Shown here one piece after another: positions 12,830 to 22,736 of a stretch of DNA of 64,000 nucleotides (positions are counted from its first letter, which is position 1; each line of letters opens with the position of its first letter). Source of the stretch: Sphaerisporangium rubeum (lineage in GTDB: Bacteria > Actinomycetota > Actinomycetes > Streptosporangiales > Streptosporangiaceae). The notes under the pieces are model-generated. The model ran no database searches and was not told the origin of the DNA. It saw nothing but the letters and a program-made list of their open reading frames with translations. The translations under genes and the position numbers were made by a program. The stretch covers positions 4,518,501 to 4,582,500 of the forward strand of contig NZ_JACHIU010000001.1 in NCBI RefSeq assembly GCF_014207705.1, read 5' to 3'.

Positions 12830-13597
12830 TTACCGCGTCCCGGCGCGCTTCGCGGCATCAAGGACCGCTCCACGCAGCGCCGCAGGCGAGAAGGCGATCC
12901 TGTTCTCGAGCTCGGCGCCGTCCAGGCGCACCGTGGGGGTGCCCTTGGTGAGGAGCTTGGCGTCGATGACCTTCTTGGTGTACGCGGCCTGTGCCTGCGC
13001 GTTCTTCATGGAGGTGACGCACGAGGCGAACCCCGGCTCGGTCACCCCGGCCTCCTTGCCCCACTTGACGAGGTCGGCGGCGGCGAAGCCGCTCGCGGTC
13101 TCCGGCGGCTGCTCCTTGAACAACCGGTCGTGGAACGCGACCCACTGGCTGCCACCGGGAACGCAGCGGGCCGCGGCGGAGGCCCGCATGGAGTTGGGGC
13201 CCGCGGGCTCGTCGCGGAAGATGGTGACCGGGTGGTAGACGACCTTGACCTTGCCCTCGGCGGCGAGGTTCTTGACGGTGGCGGCACTGGCGCGCTCGAA
13301 CGCCTGGCAGGCGGGGCACTGGAAGTCCTCGTAAATGTCGAGGACGGGCTTGGTGACACCGGGCCGCGCCATGGCGACCGTGCCGTCGGCCTGCATGGTG
13401 ACCGGCGCGAGGTCGCCGCCGGGGGTCTCCGAACGGCCCGCCTGGACGTACCACCAGCCGCCGCCGATCGTCGCGAACGCCACGGCCGCGACGGCCCCCA
13501 CTGTGACCAGCCGCCTGCGGCGGTCCCTGCGGCGGTCGGCCTCACGCTGAGACCTGATGCGCTCGCGGGCGGAGAGCTCTCGCGCGGCCTTGCTCAT
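12830..13597 (-). CDS. DsbA-like thioredoxin-fold protein, membrane anchored
   Basis: A likely extracytoplasmic thiol oxidoreductase. The ATG at 13597 has AAGGAG 8 nt upstream. The 255-residue protein has a very basic cytoplasmic start (about 30 residues), one helix (RLVTVGAVAAVAFATIGGGWWY), and a thioredoxin fold with redox motif CPAC in IYEDFQCPACQAFE. The cis-Pro is in KGTPTVRLDG. A second Cys pair (AARCVPGG, FASCVTS) sits in the inserted helical domain, as in mycobacterial DsbA-type proteins. It follows the MauE-like gene by 13 bp; such pairs often work together in disulfide formation. Confidence 0.88.
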   Translation of the reverse strand: MSKAARELSARERIRSQREADRRRDRRRRLVTVGAVAAVAFATIGGGWWYVQAGRSETPGGDLAPVTMQADGTVAMARPGVTKPVLDIYEDFQCPACQAFERASAATVKNLAAEGKVKVVYHPVTIFRDEPAGPNSMRASAAARCVPGGSQWVAFHDRLFKEQPPETASGFAAADLVKWGKEAGVTEPGFASCVTSMKNAQAQAAYTKKVIDAKLLTKGTPTVRLDGAELENRIAFSPAALRGAVLDAAKRAGTR

Positions 13598-13610
13598 GTG
13601 GCGTTCTCCT

Positions 13611-14174
13611 TCACACCGTGCTGGGCGCCCCCAGCTCGTCGCCTTCGACACCTTCGGCACCGCCGTCGCCGTCCACGTCACCGACCCCGCGCGGGGTGGC
13701 CAGGCCGAGGGCCGAGTCGAGGGAGAGGCGTCCCGGGCCGAACCACATGACCCAGCCGCCGAGCAGGAACAGTCCCGCGTCGCGCAGCAACTCCCACAAG
13801 TAGCCAGGCTCCTGGCCCGCGCCGAGCTGCCCGCCGCCGCCGAAGCACCCGCAGTCGATGCGCAGCCCACGTGCCCACGCCGAGGCGATGCCGACCACGA
13901 AGGCCAGCATGAGCAGCGCGGACACCGCACCCGCCGCGCGCGTGAGCAGCCCGATGACAAGCAGCACCCCTACGACGATCTCGACGATCGGCAGGCCGTA
14001 ACCCACCGCGGTGGCGACCTGTTCCGGCAGCAGCTCGTAGGCCTTGACGGCCTGGACGGACAACGCCGGCGTGCCGATCTTCAACCAGCCCGCGACGATG
14101 AGCACCCCGGCCACCACGAGCCTGGCGGCTGTCGTCACCCAGGGTACCGCGTCCCGCACACTCCGTGACATCAT
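13611..14174 (-). CDS. MauE/DoxX-like redox-associated membrane protein
   Basis: About 187 residues with four predicted membrane helices (AARLVVAGVLIVAGWLKIG; YGLPIVEIVVGVLLVIG; AVSALLMLAFVVGIAS; LLRDAGLFLLGGWVMWF). A loop motif IDCGCFGGGG carries vicinal Cys, typical of MauE-type proteins that pass disulfides or electrons. I prefer the ATG at 14174 (GGGAAGAG 7 nt upstream). An ATG at 14219 would add 15 hydrophilic residues but has a poor ribosome site. Its acidic C-terminus is rich in Gly, Asp and Glu. The DsbA-like gene follows at 13 bp. The stretch 14175-14466 upstream holds no other gene. Confidence 0.82.
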   Translation of the reverse strand: MMSRSVRDAVPWVTTAARLVVAGVLIVAGWLKIGTPALSVQAVKAYELLPEQVATAVGYGLPIVEIVVGVLLVIGLLTRAAGAVSALLMLAFVVGIASAWARGLRIDCGCFGGGGQLGAGQEPGYLWELLRDAGLFLLGGWVMWFGPGRLSLDSALGLATPRGVGDVDGDGGAEGVEGDELGAPSTV

Positions 14175-14466
14175 CGGCACGCTCTTCCCGCTCGCATCGG
14201 CATCTCCTTGTTCACCCATGTCCCGTCCGAGGACCGCCGCCACCGCGCACGGAGCACTCCCCCCGGCCCGGCGCCACCGCACCAGGCGCCGTCGCCGTAG
14301 GCTACCGGCTGACCACCACATCATGGCCTCGATAAGCGGCGGGTAAACGACGTCCGCGCGCGGTCAGCGCCGAGCGGCCCCGGGAACGGCCCGGCGCAGC
14401 ACGGGCAGGTGTCCTGGCGGTGAGTCGCTCATGCCGGGGCCACCGGTTCGCGCCGGGGGCCGGACG

Positions 14467-15273
14467 TCAGGCTTCCTGACGGGTGCGGACGCCGGTGGCG
14501 AGTTCCTCGGCGAGAGCGCGGACGGCGGTGAGGCCTTCGGACTCGGTGGGTGCGTCGAGGAGGCGGCGGATGAAGGCGGAGCCGACGATGACGCCGTCGG
14601 CGTAGGCGGCGACCTCGGCGGCCTGGGAGCCGGTGCCGACGCCGAGGCCGACGCAGACAGGGAGGTCGGTGTGGGCCTTGGTGCGCTTCACCAGGCCTTC
14701 GGCGGCGGCGCTCACGCTGGTGCGCGCGCCGGTGACACCCATCAGGGAGGCGGCGTAGACGAAGCCGGTGCAGCAGCCGGCGACGGCCTGGATGCGGTCG
14801 TCGGTGGAGCTGGGTGCCACCAGGAAGACGGTGCCGAGGCCGGCGGAGGCGGCGGCGTCGCACCAGGGGCCGGACTCCTCGGGGGTGAGGTCGGGGGTGA
14901 TGACGCCGGCGCCGCCGGCGTCGGCGAGCTCACGCGCGAAGCGGTCGGCGCCGTAGCGGTCGACCGGGTTCCAGTAGGTCATGACGAGCACGGCGGCGCC
15001 GGACGCGGCGACTCCCTCGACGGTGCGCATCACGTCGGCGATGCGGGTGCCGTTGGTGAGGGCACGGTGCACGGCGTCCTGGATGGTGGGGCCGTCCATC
15101 AGCGGATCGGAGTACGGCAGGCCGATCTCGATGACGTCGCATCCGGCCTCCACCATGGCGGTGGCGGCGGCGACGGCGCCTTCCTTGGTGGGGAAGCCGG
15201 CGGGAAGGTACCCGATCAGCGCGGCGCGGCGGTCGGCGCGCGTCTTCTCGAACACCGTCTGAAGATTGGTCAT
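14467..15273 (-). CDS. trpA: Tryptophan synthase alpha subunit
   Basis: Cleaves indole-3-glycerol phosphate to indole, which is channelled to TrpB. The 268-residue TIM barrel shows the catalytic Glu region (CDVIEIGLPYSDPLMDG) with the Asp of PYSDP, and the phosphate loops near GVIVGSAFI. AGGACGAT precedes the ATG. It is last in trpC-trpB-trpA, 37 bp after trpB. An inverted repeat CGTCAGG-CTT-CCTGACG (14465-14481) covers the stop codon, possibly the foot of a terminator or a processing stem. Confidence 0.95.
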   Translation of the reverse strand: MTNLQTVFEKTRADRRAALIGYLPAGFPTKEGAVAAATAMVEAGCDVIEIGLPYSDPLMDGPTIQDAVHRALTNGTRIADVMRTVEGVAASGAAVLVMTYWNPVDRYGADRFARELADAGGAGVITPDLTPEESGPWCDAAASAGLGTVFLVAPSSTDDRIQAVAGCCTGFVYAASLMGVTGARTSVSAAAEGLVKRTKAHTDLPVCVGLGVGTGSQAAEVAAYADGVIVGSAFIRRLLDAPTESEGLTAVRALAEELATGVRTRQEA

Positions 15274-15310
15274 GTCGGATCGTCCTGTGGCCGGCGCGGA
15301 ATCAGCGGAA

Positions 15311-16548
<1,238 letters not shown>

Positions 16549-16552
<4 letters not shown>

Positions 16553-17379
16553 TGCTGCCTCTCGGGTCCTGGTCCGCTGTCGAGTCGGGACGCGGGGTGC
16601 GCGCCGGCGGTGACCAGGTCGACCACCGCGGCCTTGGGGTCCTTGCCCGTCACCAGGCTCTCCCCGACGAGCACCGCGTCGGCGCCGGCCCTGGCGTAGG
16701 CCAGCAGGTCGTGCGGGCCGCGGACGCCGGACTCGGCGATCTTGATGACGCCGTCCGGGATCTTCGGCGCCAGTTGGGAGAATATCTCGCGGTCGACCTG
16801 AAGTGTCTTCAGATCGCGCGCGTTCACTCCGATGATCTTGGCGCCGGCGTCGAGCGCGCGGGCCAGCTCTTCCTCGTCGTGCACCTCGACGAGCGGCGCG
16901 AGGCCGATCGACTCGGCGCGTTCGATCAGCGACACCAAGGCGTTCTGGTCGAGGGCCGCCACGATGAGCAGCGCGAGGTCGGCGCCGTGGGCCCGCGCCT
17001 CCCACAGCTGGTAGGAGCTGACCACGAAGTCCTTGCGCAGTACGGGGATGTCGACGGCGGCGCGCACGGCGGCGAGGTCGGCGAGGCTGCCGCCGAACCT
17101 GCGGCCCTCGGTGAGCACGCTGATGACATGAGCGCCGCCGGCCTCGTAGTCGGCGGCGAGCGCGGCGGGATCGGCGATGGCGGCCAGCGCGCCCTTGGAC
17201 GGGCTGGAGCGCTTGACCTCGGCGATGACCGACACCCTGTCGCCGCCGAGCGCGGCGTAGGCGTCCCTGGCCGGCGGGGCCAGCCGCGCGCGGTCCTTGA
17301 GCTCCGCCAGCGACACGGACTTCTCGCGCTCGGCGAGGTCGGCCCGCACCCCTTCCAAGATCTCGTCGAGCACGCTCAC
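16549..17379 (-). CDS. trpC: Indole-3-glycerol phosphate synthase
   Basis: Closes the indole ring from CdRP in tryptophan synthesis. It is a 276-residue monofunctional TIM barrel with no fused TrpF. Conserved elements are [13 protein letters not shown] (catalytic Lys region), [23 protein letters not shown] (second Lys) and [11 protein letters not shown]. The GTG start has AGGAG 5 nt upstream. It is first in the trpCBA unit. No trp leader peptide with tandem Trp codons was found in the 187 bp upstream. The TrpF step is presumably done by PriA, encoded at 26637-27359. Confidence 0.95.
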
Positions 17380-17566
17380 TTGATCTCCTCGCTTGGCTCG
17401 CTCACCCGATCAGGGTCCCTCCCGGTCGACTTGCGCGGGCCGAGGACGCCGCGCCGCTCGATCGGCTCGATCGACTCGGGGGCCTGATCCTCACCCGGCC
17501 TTGCCCTGCCGATGGTATCGGGCTAATCACCGTCGCCTCGCCACAGGGGTGGCCACCCGGGGAAAC

Positions 17567-18007
17567 TTAGGGGGCGAGGAAAGCCGCGAAAGGCAGATTT
17601 CGCACAACACCGAAGACCATCATCAGCACCAGGTACCCCCAAATCACCACCGACCATCGCGGCCCCCACCGCTGCGGCCGGCCACGCCAGGCCCGCACGG
17701 CCCAGACCGACCACACCACCGCCACCACAGGGATCGTCACCAGCAGCAGCGGATTGAGCCCCGCCGCCGCGACGACGTCCCCATGGGTGAGCGCGTGCAG
17801 AGCCCGCAACCCCCCGCAACCCGGACAGTACAGCCCGGTGAGCCACAGAAGAGGACACGGCGGGTAGTGACCCGGAACACCCGGGTCCACCGCACCGACA
17901 TAGGCCACCCCGGCCGCGGCCGGCGCGGCCACGCCGAGTGGCGCGACCCGGGACCACATCGCGACCCGGGACCCCATCGGCGCACGCACTTCTGAGTGAT
18001 ATCTCAT
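17567..18007 (-). CDS. DUF2752 family small membrane protein
   Basis: 146 residues with about three hydrophobic segments. The family hallmark is the short motif YCPGCGGLRALHALTHGD (about residues 60-77), with CPxCG preceding a helix. DUF2752 proteins are widespread in actinobacteria and of unknown function. The ATG at 18007 lacks a ribosome site; the ATGs 30 and 48 nt downstream are alternatives. It lies between the trpC region and the Trp-associated membrane gene, a position also seen in other actinomycetes as far as I recall. Confidence 0.8.
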   Translation of the reverse strand: MRYHSEVRAPMGSRVAMWSRVAPLGVAAPAAAGVAYVGAVDPGVPGHYPPCPLLWLTGLYCPGCGGLRALHALTHGDVVAAAGLNPLLLVTIPVVAVVWSVWAVRAWRGRPQRWGPRWSVVIWGYLVLMMVFGVVRNLPFAAFLAP

Positions 18008-18156
18008 GAAATAGCCGACAAATCAGAAATCAGGCCTGCGACCCGTCGAAATGACCACGCCGGACCGGCACTTTCCCCGCCGGTGTCACCCGATGACATC
18101 GATTGTCACCCCTTCCCGCACGTCGGACACTCTGCTCGTCCTGGTTCGACGCTTTT

Positions 18157-18263
18157 CGCACCTCGCACGACCTCCGCGCCGTACCGGCCCTCTCGCACCT
18201 CTGCCCACTCACTGTTCCGGATCGACGATCTCCGCACCTCGCACGACCTCCGTGCCGTACCGG
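18157..18263. repeat. Two 31-bp imperfect direct repeats in a gene-free gap
   Basis: 18157-18187 and 18233-18263 are identical except one base (C/T at the 21st position) and lie 76 bp apart start to start. The repeat begins CGCACCTCGCACGACC and ends GCCGTACCGG. The short sequence before each copy is also similar (TCGACG plus pyrimidines). They lie inside the 309-bp gap 18008-18316 between the Trp-associated membrane gene and the DUF2752 gene. No credible ORF or promoter was found elsewhere in this gap. Confidence 0.7.
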
Positions 18264-18316
18264 CGCTCCGCGGCCCTGCAGGCCCGCCGTCCCGGAATCG
18301 ATCCTTCTGGAGCCGG

Positions 18317-18967
18317 TCAGCTCTTCCCGTGCGGCTTCCGATCCGCCGCCTCGGACTCCGCCGTCGGGTCCTCGCCTCTGTCGAGCGCCTCCCACATTCC
18401 CCGGTCCGCGTCGCGGGGGGTGGCGGACCTGCTTGCCTCGGTGGAAGGCGTGGTGCCGGTGGGGCGGTCGTAGCGGGTGGACATGCCGGGCCAGTGACGG
18501 CCGCGAAGTACGGCGGTGAGGCCGGCGGCGGCCAGGACGGCTCCGCCGAGTGCGGCGAGAGCGGGCCAGGACCAGGTGGCGGTCACCGCGGCCTGGTCGC
18601 CGGCGGCGAGGGTGACCCGCTCGCGCGCGACCGCGACGACCTGGCCGGTGGAGACGCCGCGCAACGCGGTCACGGCGACGGCGGCGCCGCACAGCGCGAT
18701 GACCACGCCGACAATGGCCCGCCAGACGCCGCGCGTGGCGAGCACGGCGACGACCGCGGCGAAGGCCGCGAGCGCGAGCGGGCCGAGCGCCGGGACCAGG
18801 TCGTTCCCCGTGACCTCCACCGGAGCGGCCCGCACCGCCGGCGCGCCGTGGAACTGGACGGTGGCCCAGGTGCGGCCCCCCGCGATCAGTGCCGCCGCGG
18901 CCCCGGCGGCGCCGGCCGGCACGAAGACCGCGAGCGCTCTGCGCGCGACCGGCGGGTCGCCTGTCAT
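18317..18967 (-). CDS. Trp biosynthesis-associated membrane protein
   Basis: 216 residues matching the layout of the actinobacterial family annotated as Trp_oprn_chp (TIGR02234). There is an N-terminal helix (ALAVFVPAGAAGAAAALIA), a short outside loop with GRTWATVQFHG, two central helices (ALGPLALAAFAAVVAVLA; IVGVVIALCGAAVAVTALRG), another near LAALGGAVLAAAGLTAVLRG, and a hydrophilic tail. Function is unknown; the name reflects consistent placement next to trp genes. It starts 33 bp after hisI and is probably cotranscribed with it. Confidence 0.82.
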   Translation of the reverse strand: MTGDPPVARRALAVFVPAGAAGAAAALIAGGRTWATVQFHGAPAVRAAPVEVTGNDLVPALGPLALAAFAAVVAVLATRGVWRAIVGVVIALCGAAVAVTALRGVSTGQVVAVARERVTLAAGDQAAVTATWSWPALAALGGAVLAAAGLTAVLRGRHWPGMSTRYDRPTGTTPSTEASRSATPRDADRGMWEALDRGEDPTAESEAADRKPHGKS

Positions 18968-19000
18968 CGTGCGCGCCTCATGCCTGTCATCGTGCGGCCC

Positions 19001-19345
19001 TCATCGGGAGACCTCAAGGACGTCGGCGTCGAAACAGGTGCGGTCACCGGTGTGACAGGCGCCACCGGTCTGGTCGACCTTGAGCAAGATGGTGTCGCCG
19101 TCGCAGTCCAGTGCGGCGTGCCGGACGAACTGGACGTTGCCGGAGGTCTCGCCTTTGACCCAGTAGTCGCGGCGGCTGCGGGACCAGTAGGTCGCGCGGC
19201 CGGTGGTGAGGGTGCGATGCAGGGCCTCGTCGTCCATCCAGGCCATCATCAGCACCTCGCCGGTGTCGTACTGCTGGACGACGGCGGGTACCAGGCCCTG
19301 CGCGTCGCGTTTCAGCCGGTCCGCGACCTTCGGATCAAGAGGCAT
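19001..19345 (-). CDS. hisI: Phosphoribosyl-AMP cyclohydrolase
   Basis: Hydrolyses PR-AMP in the third step of histidine synthesis. The ATG at 19345 gives 114 residues, matching monofunctional HisI (no fused HisE). Conserved metal and substrate motifs are [18 protein letters not shown] and [21 protein letters not shown], with the Zn/Mg ligands Cys and Asp. The bases just before the ATG form a small hairpin (CGGCA-GAAT-TGCCG) rather than a ribosome site. It is separated from the main his operon by about 6.5 kb, as in Streptomyces. trpE, which sits beside hisI there, is missing here. Confidence 0.93.
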   Translation of the reverse strand: MPLDPKVADRLKRDAQGLVPAVVQQYDTGEVLMMAWMDDEALHRTLTTGRATYWSRSRRDYWVKGETSGNVQFVRHAALDCDGDTILLKVDQTGGACHTGDRTCFDADVLEVSR

Positions 19346-19558
19346 ACGGCAATTCTGCCGCAACCACTCCCAGCCCCAGGTCACCCCCCGTGGTGACGTG
19401 CGCCGCCACGTCACCACCACGGCACCACCACGGCACCGGCTCATGACCGCCTCTGGCTTCGGAGCCACCTTTCCGTAGTTTCCCTGCGATCGTCGTGACC
19501 TTTGGGGTGAGCGGGAGGAAAGTGGTGCGCAACTTCGCGCAACACGGAGGTATCACGA

Positions 19559-19574
19559 GTAGTGCTCGCACTAC
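19559..19574. promoter_or_regulatory. Inverted repeat upstream of XRE regulator
   Basis: GTAGTGC-TC-GCACTAC is a perfect 7-bp inverted repeat 57 bp upstream of the XRE start codon. Its size and spacing suit a dimeric helix-turn-helix regulator, so autoregulation is a reasonable guess. No firm -35/-10 pair was identified beside it. Confidence 0.4.
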
Positions 19575-19630
19575 CTTCTGGGAAGTGCATTTTCCCCCGA
19601 CCGCTTTCCCCGACCACGAGCAGGTGACCC

Positions 19631-20482
19631 ATGCCCCCCACCCGCATCAGCGAGGCCAAGGGGATCCTGGCCGCGCGGCTGCGCGAGATCCGCAGTGAGG
19701 CCGGGCTGACGGCCAGGAGTCTCGCGTCGGAGGCCGGCTGGCATTTCTCCAAGGTCTCCAAGATCGAGCACGCGGTGCAGACGCCGGCGGAGAACGACAT
19801 CCGGACCTGGTGCCGGGTCTGCGACGCCGACGAGTACGTCGTGGACCTCATCGCGGCGGTACGCAACATCGACTCGATGTACACCGAGTGGCGGCGGCTG
19901 GAGAGCACGGGGCTGCGCCATGTGCAGGAGTCGTTCCAGCGGCTCTACCAGGGAACCCGGCAGTTCCGCGTGTTCCAGCACTCGGCGGTGCCCGGCCTGC
20001 TCCAGACGCCGGGGTACGCGCGTGCGCACCTGAGGGCCGTCATCGACTTCCGGGGCATCCCCGACGACCTGGAGTCGGCGGTGGCGGCGCGGATCGGGCA
20101 GCAGGAGGTGCTGACCGGGGGAGGAGGCAAGAGATTCATGTTCGTCATCGGCGAGCAGGCTTTGCGCACCCCGGTGTGCGGCACGGCCGAGATGGTGACG
20201 CAGCTGGAGCGGCTGGCCGAGATCACGACCAACGTTCCGCAACTCAGCTTCGGTGTGATCCCTTCGGGGACGTCGCCGCCGATCATGCCGCCGGAAAACT
20301 TCTGGATCTATGACGACAATCAAGTCAGAGTGGACACCATACCGGGACAGTTCCGGATCAAAGCTCCTACCGACGTGGCGCTGTACGAGAAGGCGTTCAC
20401 CGCTCTGGCCGGAGTCGCGGTGTACGGGAAGGCGGCGCGCGACCTCATCGAGGCGAGGTCGAGCGCGCTGCGCGAAACATGA
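19631..20482 (+). CDS. XRE-family regulator with DUF5753-type C-terminal domain
   Basis: 283 residues. The N-terminal helix-turn-helix covers about residues 8-70 (LRSLASEAGWHFSKVSKIE-like segment). It is followed by the DUF5753/Scr1-type domain with QFRVFQHSAVPGLLQTPGYARA and a late IPGQFRIKAPTDVALYEKAFTALA motif. Such regulators are abundant in sporulating actinomycetes and usually pair with DUF397 proteins; WhiJ is the known example. Here no DUF397 gene follows. Instead a 99-residue protein lies 108 bp downstream. AGGTG precedes the ATG. Confidence 0.88.
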   Translation: MPPTRISEAKGILAARLREIRSEAGLTARSLASEAGWHFSKVSKIEHAVQTPAENDIRTWCRVCDADEYVVDLIAAVRNIDSMYTEWRRLESTGLRHVQESFQRLYQGTRQFRVFQHSAVPGLLQTPGYARAHLRAVIDFRGIPDDLESAVAARIGQQEVLTGGGGKRFMFVIGEQALRTPVCGTAEMVTQLERLAEITTNVPQLSFGVIPSGTSPPIMPPENFWIYDDNQVRVDTIPGQFRIKAPTDVALYEKAFTALAGVAVYGKAARDLIEARSSALRET

Positions 20483-20492
20483 CGCAACATCG

Positions 20493-20522
20493 TTGATCAC
20501 GTGGAACTTGAGCGCCTAGCGT
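20493..20522 (+). promoter_or_regulatory. Candidate promoter for the 99-aa gene
   Basis: TTGATC (20493-20498), an 18-bp spacer, and TAGCGT (20517-20522) resemble a housekeeping-sigma promoter, about 70 bp upstream of the small gene. The boxes are near consensus for actinomycetes (TTGAC / TAgnnT) but unproven. Confidence 0.4.
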
Positions 20523-20590
20523 CGCAGAGGACGCGGCGCACGACACATTTATCGGAATATGTCGGACTTGCGATTGACGCGGAGCATCTC

Positions 20591-20890
20591 ATGACGACAC
20601 CTGACACCGTCCCGGCCGCGGCCTCCCGCCATCTGCATCTACTGGCCGACCATCTGCAGACCTGTGACCTGCATGTGCGGGTGGCGCTCACCCGCAGCGG
20701 CCTCCCCCAGCTCATCCTGGTCCGCACGGCACTGCCGAGCTGGTCGGAGGTCGTGTACGCGGCGCAGCGCGCGGGCACCTGGTGGTTCTGGTGGTCCTGG
20801 GCCGAACCCATCGCCCCCGTCAACGATCTGACCACGGCCATCACCCGGATCCGCCGCCTGTTCGCCGCGTCAGGCACCCGCAGGCGCTGA
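20591..20890 (+). CDS. Small protein next to XRE regulator, unknown function
   Basis: 99 residues from ATG 20591, with GGAG 6 nt upstream; an open frame further upstream (from 20501) lacks a ribosome site. The sequence is a His/Leu-rich helix (ASRHLHLLADHLQTCDLHVR), a beta-like middle (PQLILVRTALPSWSEVVYAA), and a striking aromatic run GTWWFWWSWAEPI before a final helix. No catalytic motif is apparent. Placement right after a DUF5753 regulator suggests it may modulate or be controlled by that regulator; this is inference from position only. Confidence 0.7.
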   Translation: MTTPDTVPAAASRHLHLLADHLQTCDLHVRVALTRSGLPQLILVRTALPSWSEVVYAAQRAGTWWFWWSWAEPIAPVNDLTTAITRIRRLFAASGTRRR

Positions 20891-20923
20891 AGCACCCCGG
20901 CCCGCGGCACCGTCGCCGCCGCA

Positions 20924-20949
20924 CCCGGCCCGCCGCGCGGCGGGCCGGG
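20924..20949. terminator. Bidirectional terminator palindrome
   Basis: A perfect 26-bp GC-only palindrome (arms 20924-20936 and 20937-20949) sits between two convergent genes, 33 bp past the 99-aa gene and 12 bp past the stop of the ABC gene. Location and strength fit a shared terminator; no T tract. Confidence 0.6.
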
Positions 20950-20960
20950 GAGCGGGCCGC

Positions 20961-22736
20961 TCAGGCCGACGACCGGCCGGCGGCCCAGGAGGCGTGCAGG
21001 TCGGCGTAGACGCCGTCCACGGCGACCAGCTCGGCGTGCGGGCCGCGCTGCACGATGCGGCCGTGGTCGAAGACGAGGATCTCGTCGGCGGCCTCGGCGG
21101 TGGACAGGCGGTGCGCGATGGAGACGGCGGTACGGCCGCGCGTGACCCCGTCGAGCGCGCGCGCGAGGCGGACCTCGGTGGCGGGGTCCACGGCGGAGGT
21201 GGCCTCGTCGAGCAGGAGCAGGTCGGGGTCGGCGAGGTAGGCGCGGGCCAGGGCCACGAGCTGGCGTTCGCCGGCGGACAGCGACTCGCCGCGCTGTCCC
21301 ACGGGGGTGGCGAGCCCGGCGGCGAGGCCCGCGACCCAGTCGGCCAGGCCGAGCTCGCCGACGGCGCGCGCGATCTCGTCGTCGGTCGCGGAGGGCCGGC
21401 CGTAGCGGATGTTGTCCGCGAGGGTGCCGTCGAACAGGAAACCGTCCTGCGGCACCATGACGATGCGTTCGCGCAGCGAGGAGAACCGCAGGCGCCGCAG
21501 GTCCACGCCGTCCACGAGCACGCGGCCCTCGGTGGGGTCCATCAGCCGGGTGAGCAGCTTGGCGAACGTCGTCTTGCCCGACCCGGTCTCCCCCACCACG
21601 GCGATCCGGGTGCGTGGCGCGATGTCCACCGAGACGTCGTGCAGCACCGGCGGCCCGCCGGGGTAGGCGAACCCGACGTCCCGGAAGGACACCGTGATCG
21701 GGCCGCGCGGCAGTGCCTCCCCTTCGGGGCCGGGGTCGGCGACGTCGGCCGGGGTGTCGAGCACCCCGAGCACGCGGCGCCAGCCCGCGACCGCGTTCTG
21801 CGCGTCGTTGAGCACCTCGGTGGCGGTCTGCAGTGGGCTGATGAACAAGGTGATCAGGAACAGGAACGCGACCAGGCGGCCCGCGGTCAGGTCGCCGTCG
21901 AGGCCGAGCCGCACCCCGAGAACCACGACGGCGGCGATGGCGACCGCGCCGGCCAGCTCGGTGATGGGGAAGGTGAACGCGATGATCTTCTGTGCGCGGG
22001 TCTGCGCGGCCCGGTGCGCGTCCACGGTCTCGTCGATGCGCCGCGCGGTGCGGTCCTCCGAGCCGTACGCGCGGATCACCGCACTGCCGACGACCGACTC
22101 GCTGATGGCGGCCAGCATGTCGCCGGCGCGTTCGCGCACCTGCGTGTAGGCGCGGGCCACCCAGCGCTGGAAGCGCGGCAGCGCGATCACCAGCGGGACG
22201 AAGCATCCCCACACGACCAGGGTGAGCTGCCAGGAGTACACCGCCATCAGCACGCTCGCGATGAGGAGCTGGCCGACGGAGATGATCACCATCAGCCCGC
22301 CCCACTGCATGAACGTGCTGATCTGGTCGACGTCACCGGTGATCCTGGAGACCAGCGCGCCGCGCCGCTCGGTGTTCTGCGTGAGCACCGACAGGTCGTG
22401 CACGTGCCGGAACCCCTTGCCGCGCAGGGTCGCGAGGCCCGACTCGGTGGAGCGGTACAGCCGGACGTTCATGAGGTAGCCGCACAAGGCGGTCAGCAGC
22501 ACCGCGACGCCGCACAGCAGCACCGCGTTCCTGATGAACGGCACGTCGGGGACGCCGCCGGACAGGCCGCGGTCGATGACCTGCTGGACGGCGACCGGAA
22601 CGATGATCTTCCCGGCGGTGGCGAGCACCGCGAGCAGCAGCGTCACCGGCAGCCCGACGCGGAACTCCGGTGACAGCTCCAGGCCCCGCCGCAGCGTGCC
22701 GAGCGCCGAGCGTTCCTCCACCCGCAGCGTGGTCAC
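20961..22736 (-). CDS. ABC exporter half-transporter, catalytically complete NBD
   Basis: 591 residues: six-helix exporter domain (about 20-320) fused to an ATPase domain (about 340-580). It has Walker A GETGSGKTT, Walker B LLLLDEATSAVD with the catalytic Glu, and switch His in IAHRLST. The signature loop is LSAGE rather than LSGGQ. Its ATG overlaps the stop of the preceding half-transporter (ATGA, 22733-22736). The pair resembles heterodimeric exporters of the TM287/288 or BmrCD type. The substrate cannot be told; drug or lipid export is common in the family. Confidence 0.92.
   Translation of the reverse strand: MTTLRVEERSALGTLRRGLELSPEFRVGLPVTLLLAVLATAGKIIVPVAVQQVIDRGLSGGVPDVPFIRNAVLLCGVAVLLTALCGYLMNVRLYRSTESGLATLRGKGFRHVHDLSVLTQNTERRGALVSRITGDVDQISTFMQWGGLMVIISVGQLLIASVLMAVYSWQLTLVVWGCFVPLVIALPRFQRWVARAYTQVRERAGDMLAAISESVVGSAVIRAYGSEDRTARRIDETVDAHRAAQTRAQKIIAFTFPITELAGAVAIAAVVVLGVRLGLDGDLTAGRLVAFLFLITLFISPLQTATEVLNDAQNAVAGWRRVLGVLDTPADVADPGPEGEALPRGPITVSFRDVGFAYPGGPPVLHDVSVDIAPRTRIAVVGETGSGKTTFAKLLTRLMDPTEGRVLVDGVDLRRLRFSSLRERIVMVPQDGFLFDGTLADNIRYGRPSATDDEIARAVGELGLADWVAGLAAGLATPVGQRGESLSAGERQLVALARAYLADPDLLLLDEATSAVDPATEVRLARALDGVTRGRTAVSIAHRLSTAEAADEILVFDHGRIVQRGPHAELVAVDGVYADLHASWAAGRSSA

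Noticed and set aside
14465-14481. Inverted repeat over the trpA stop as a terminator
   Set aside because: Only a 7-bp stem inside the last codons with no T tract; left as a remark in the trpA entry.
17380-17566. trp attenuator or leader peptide before trpC
   Set aside because: No short frame with tandem Trp codons and no alternating hairpins were seen.
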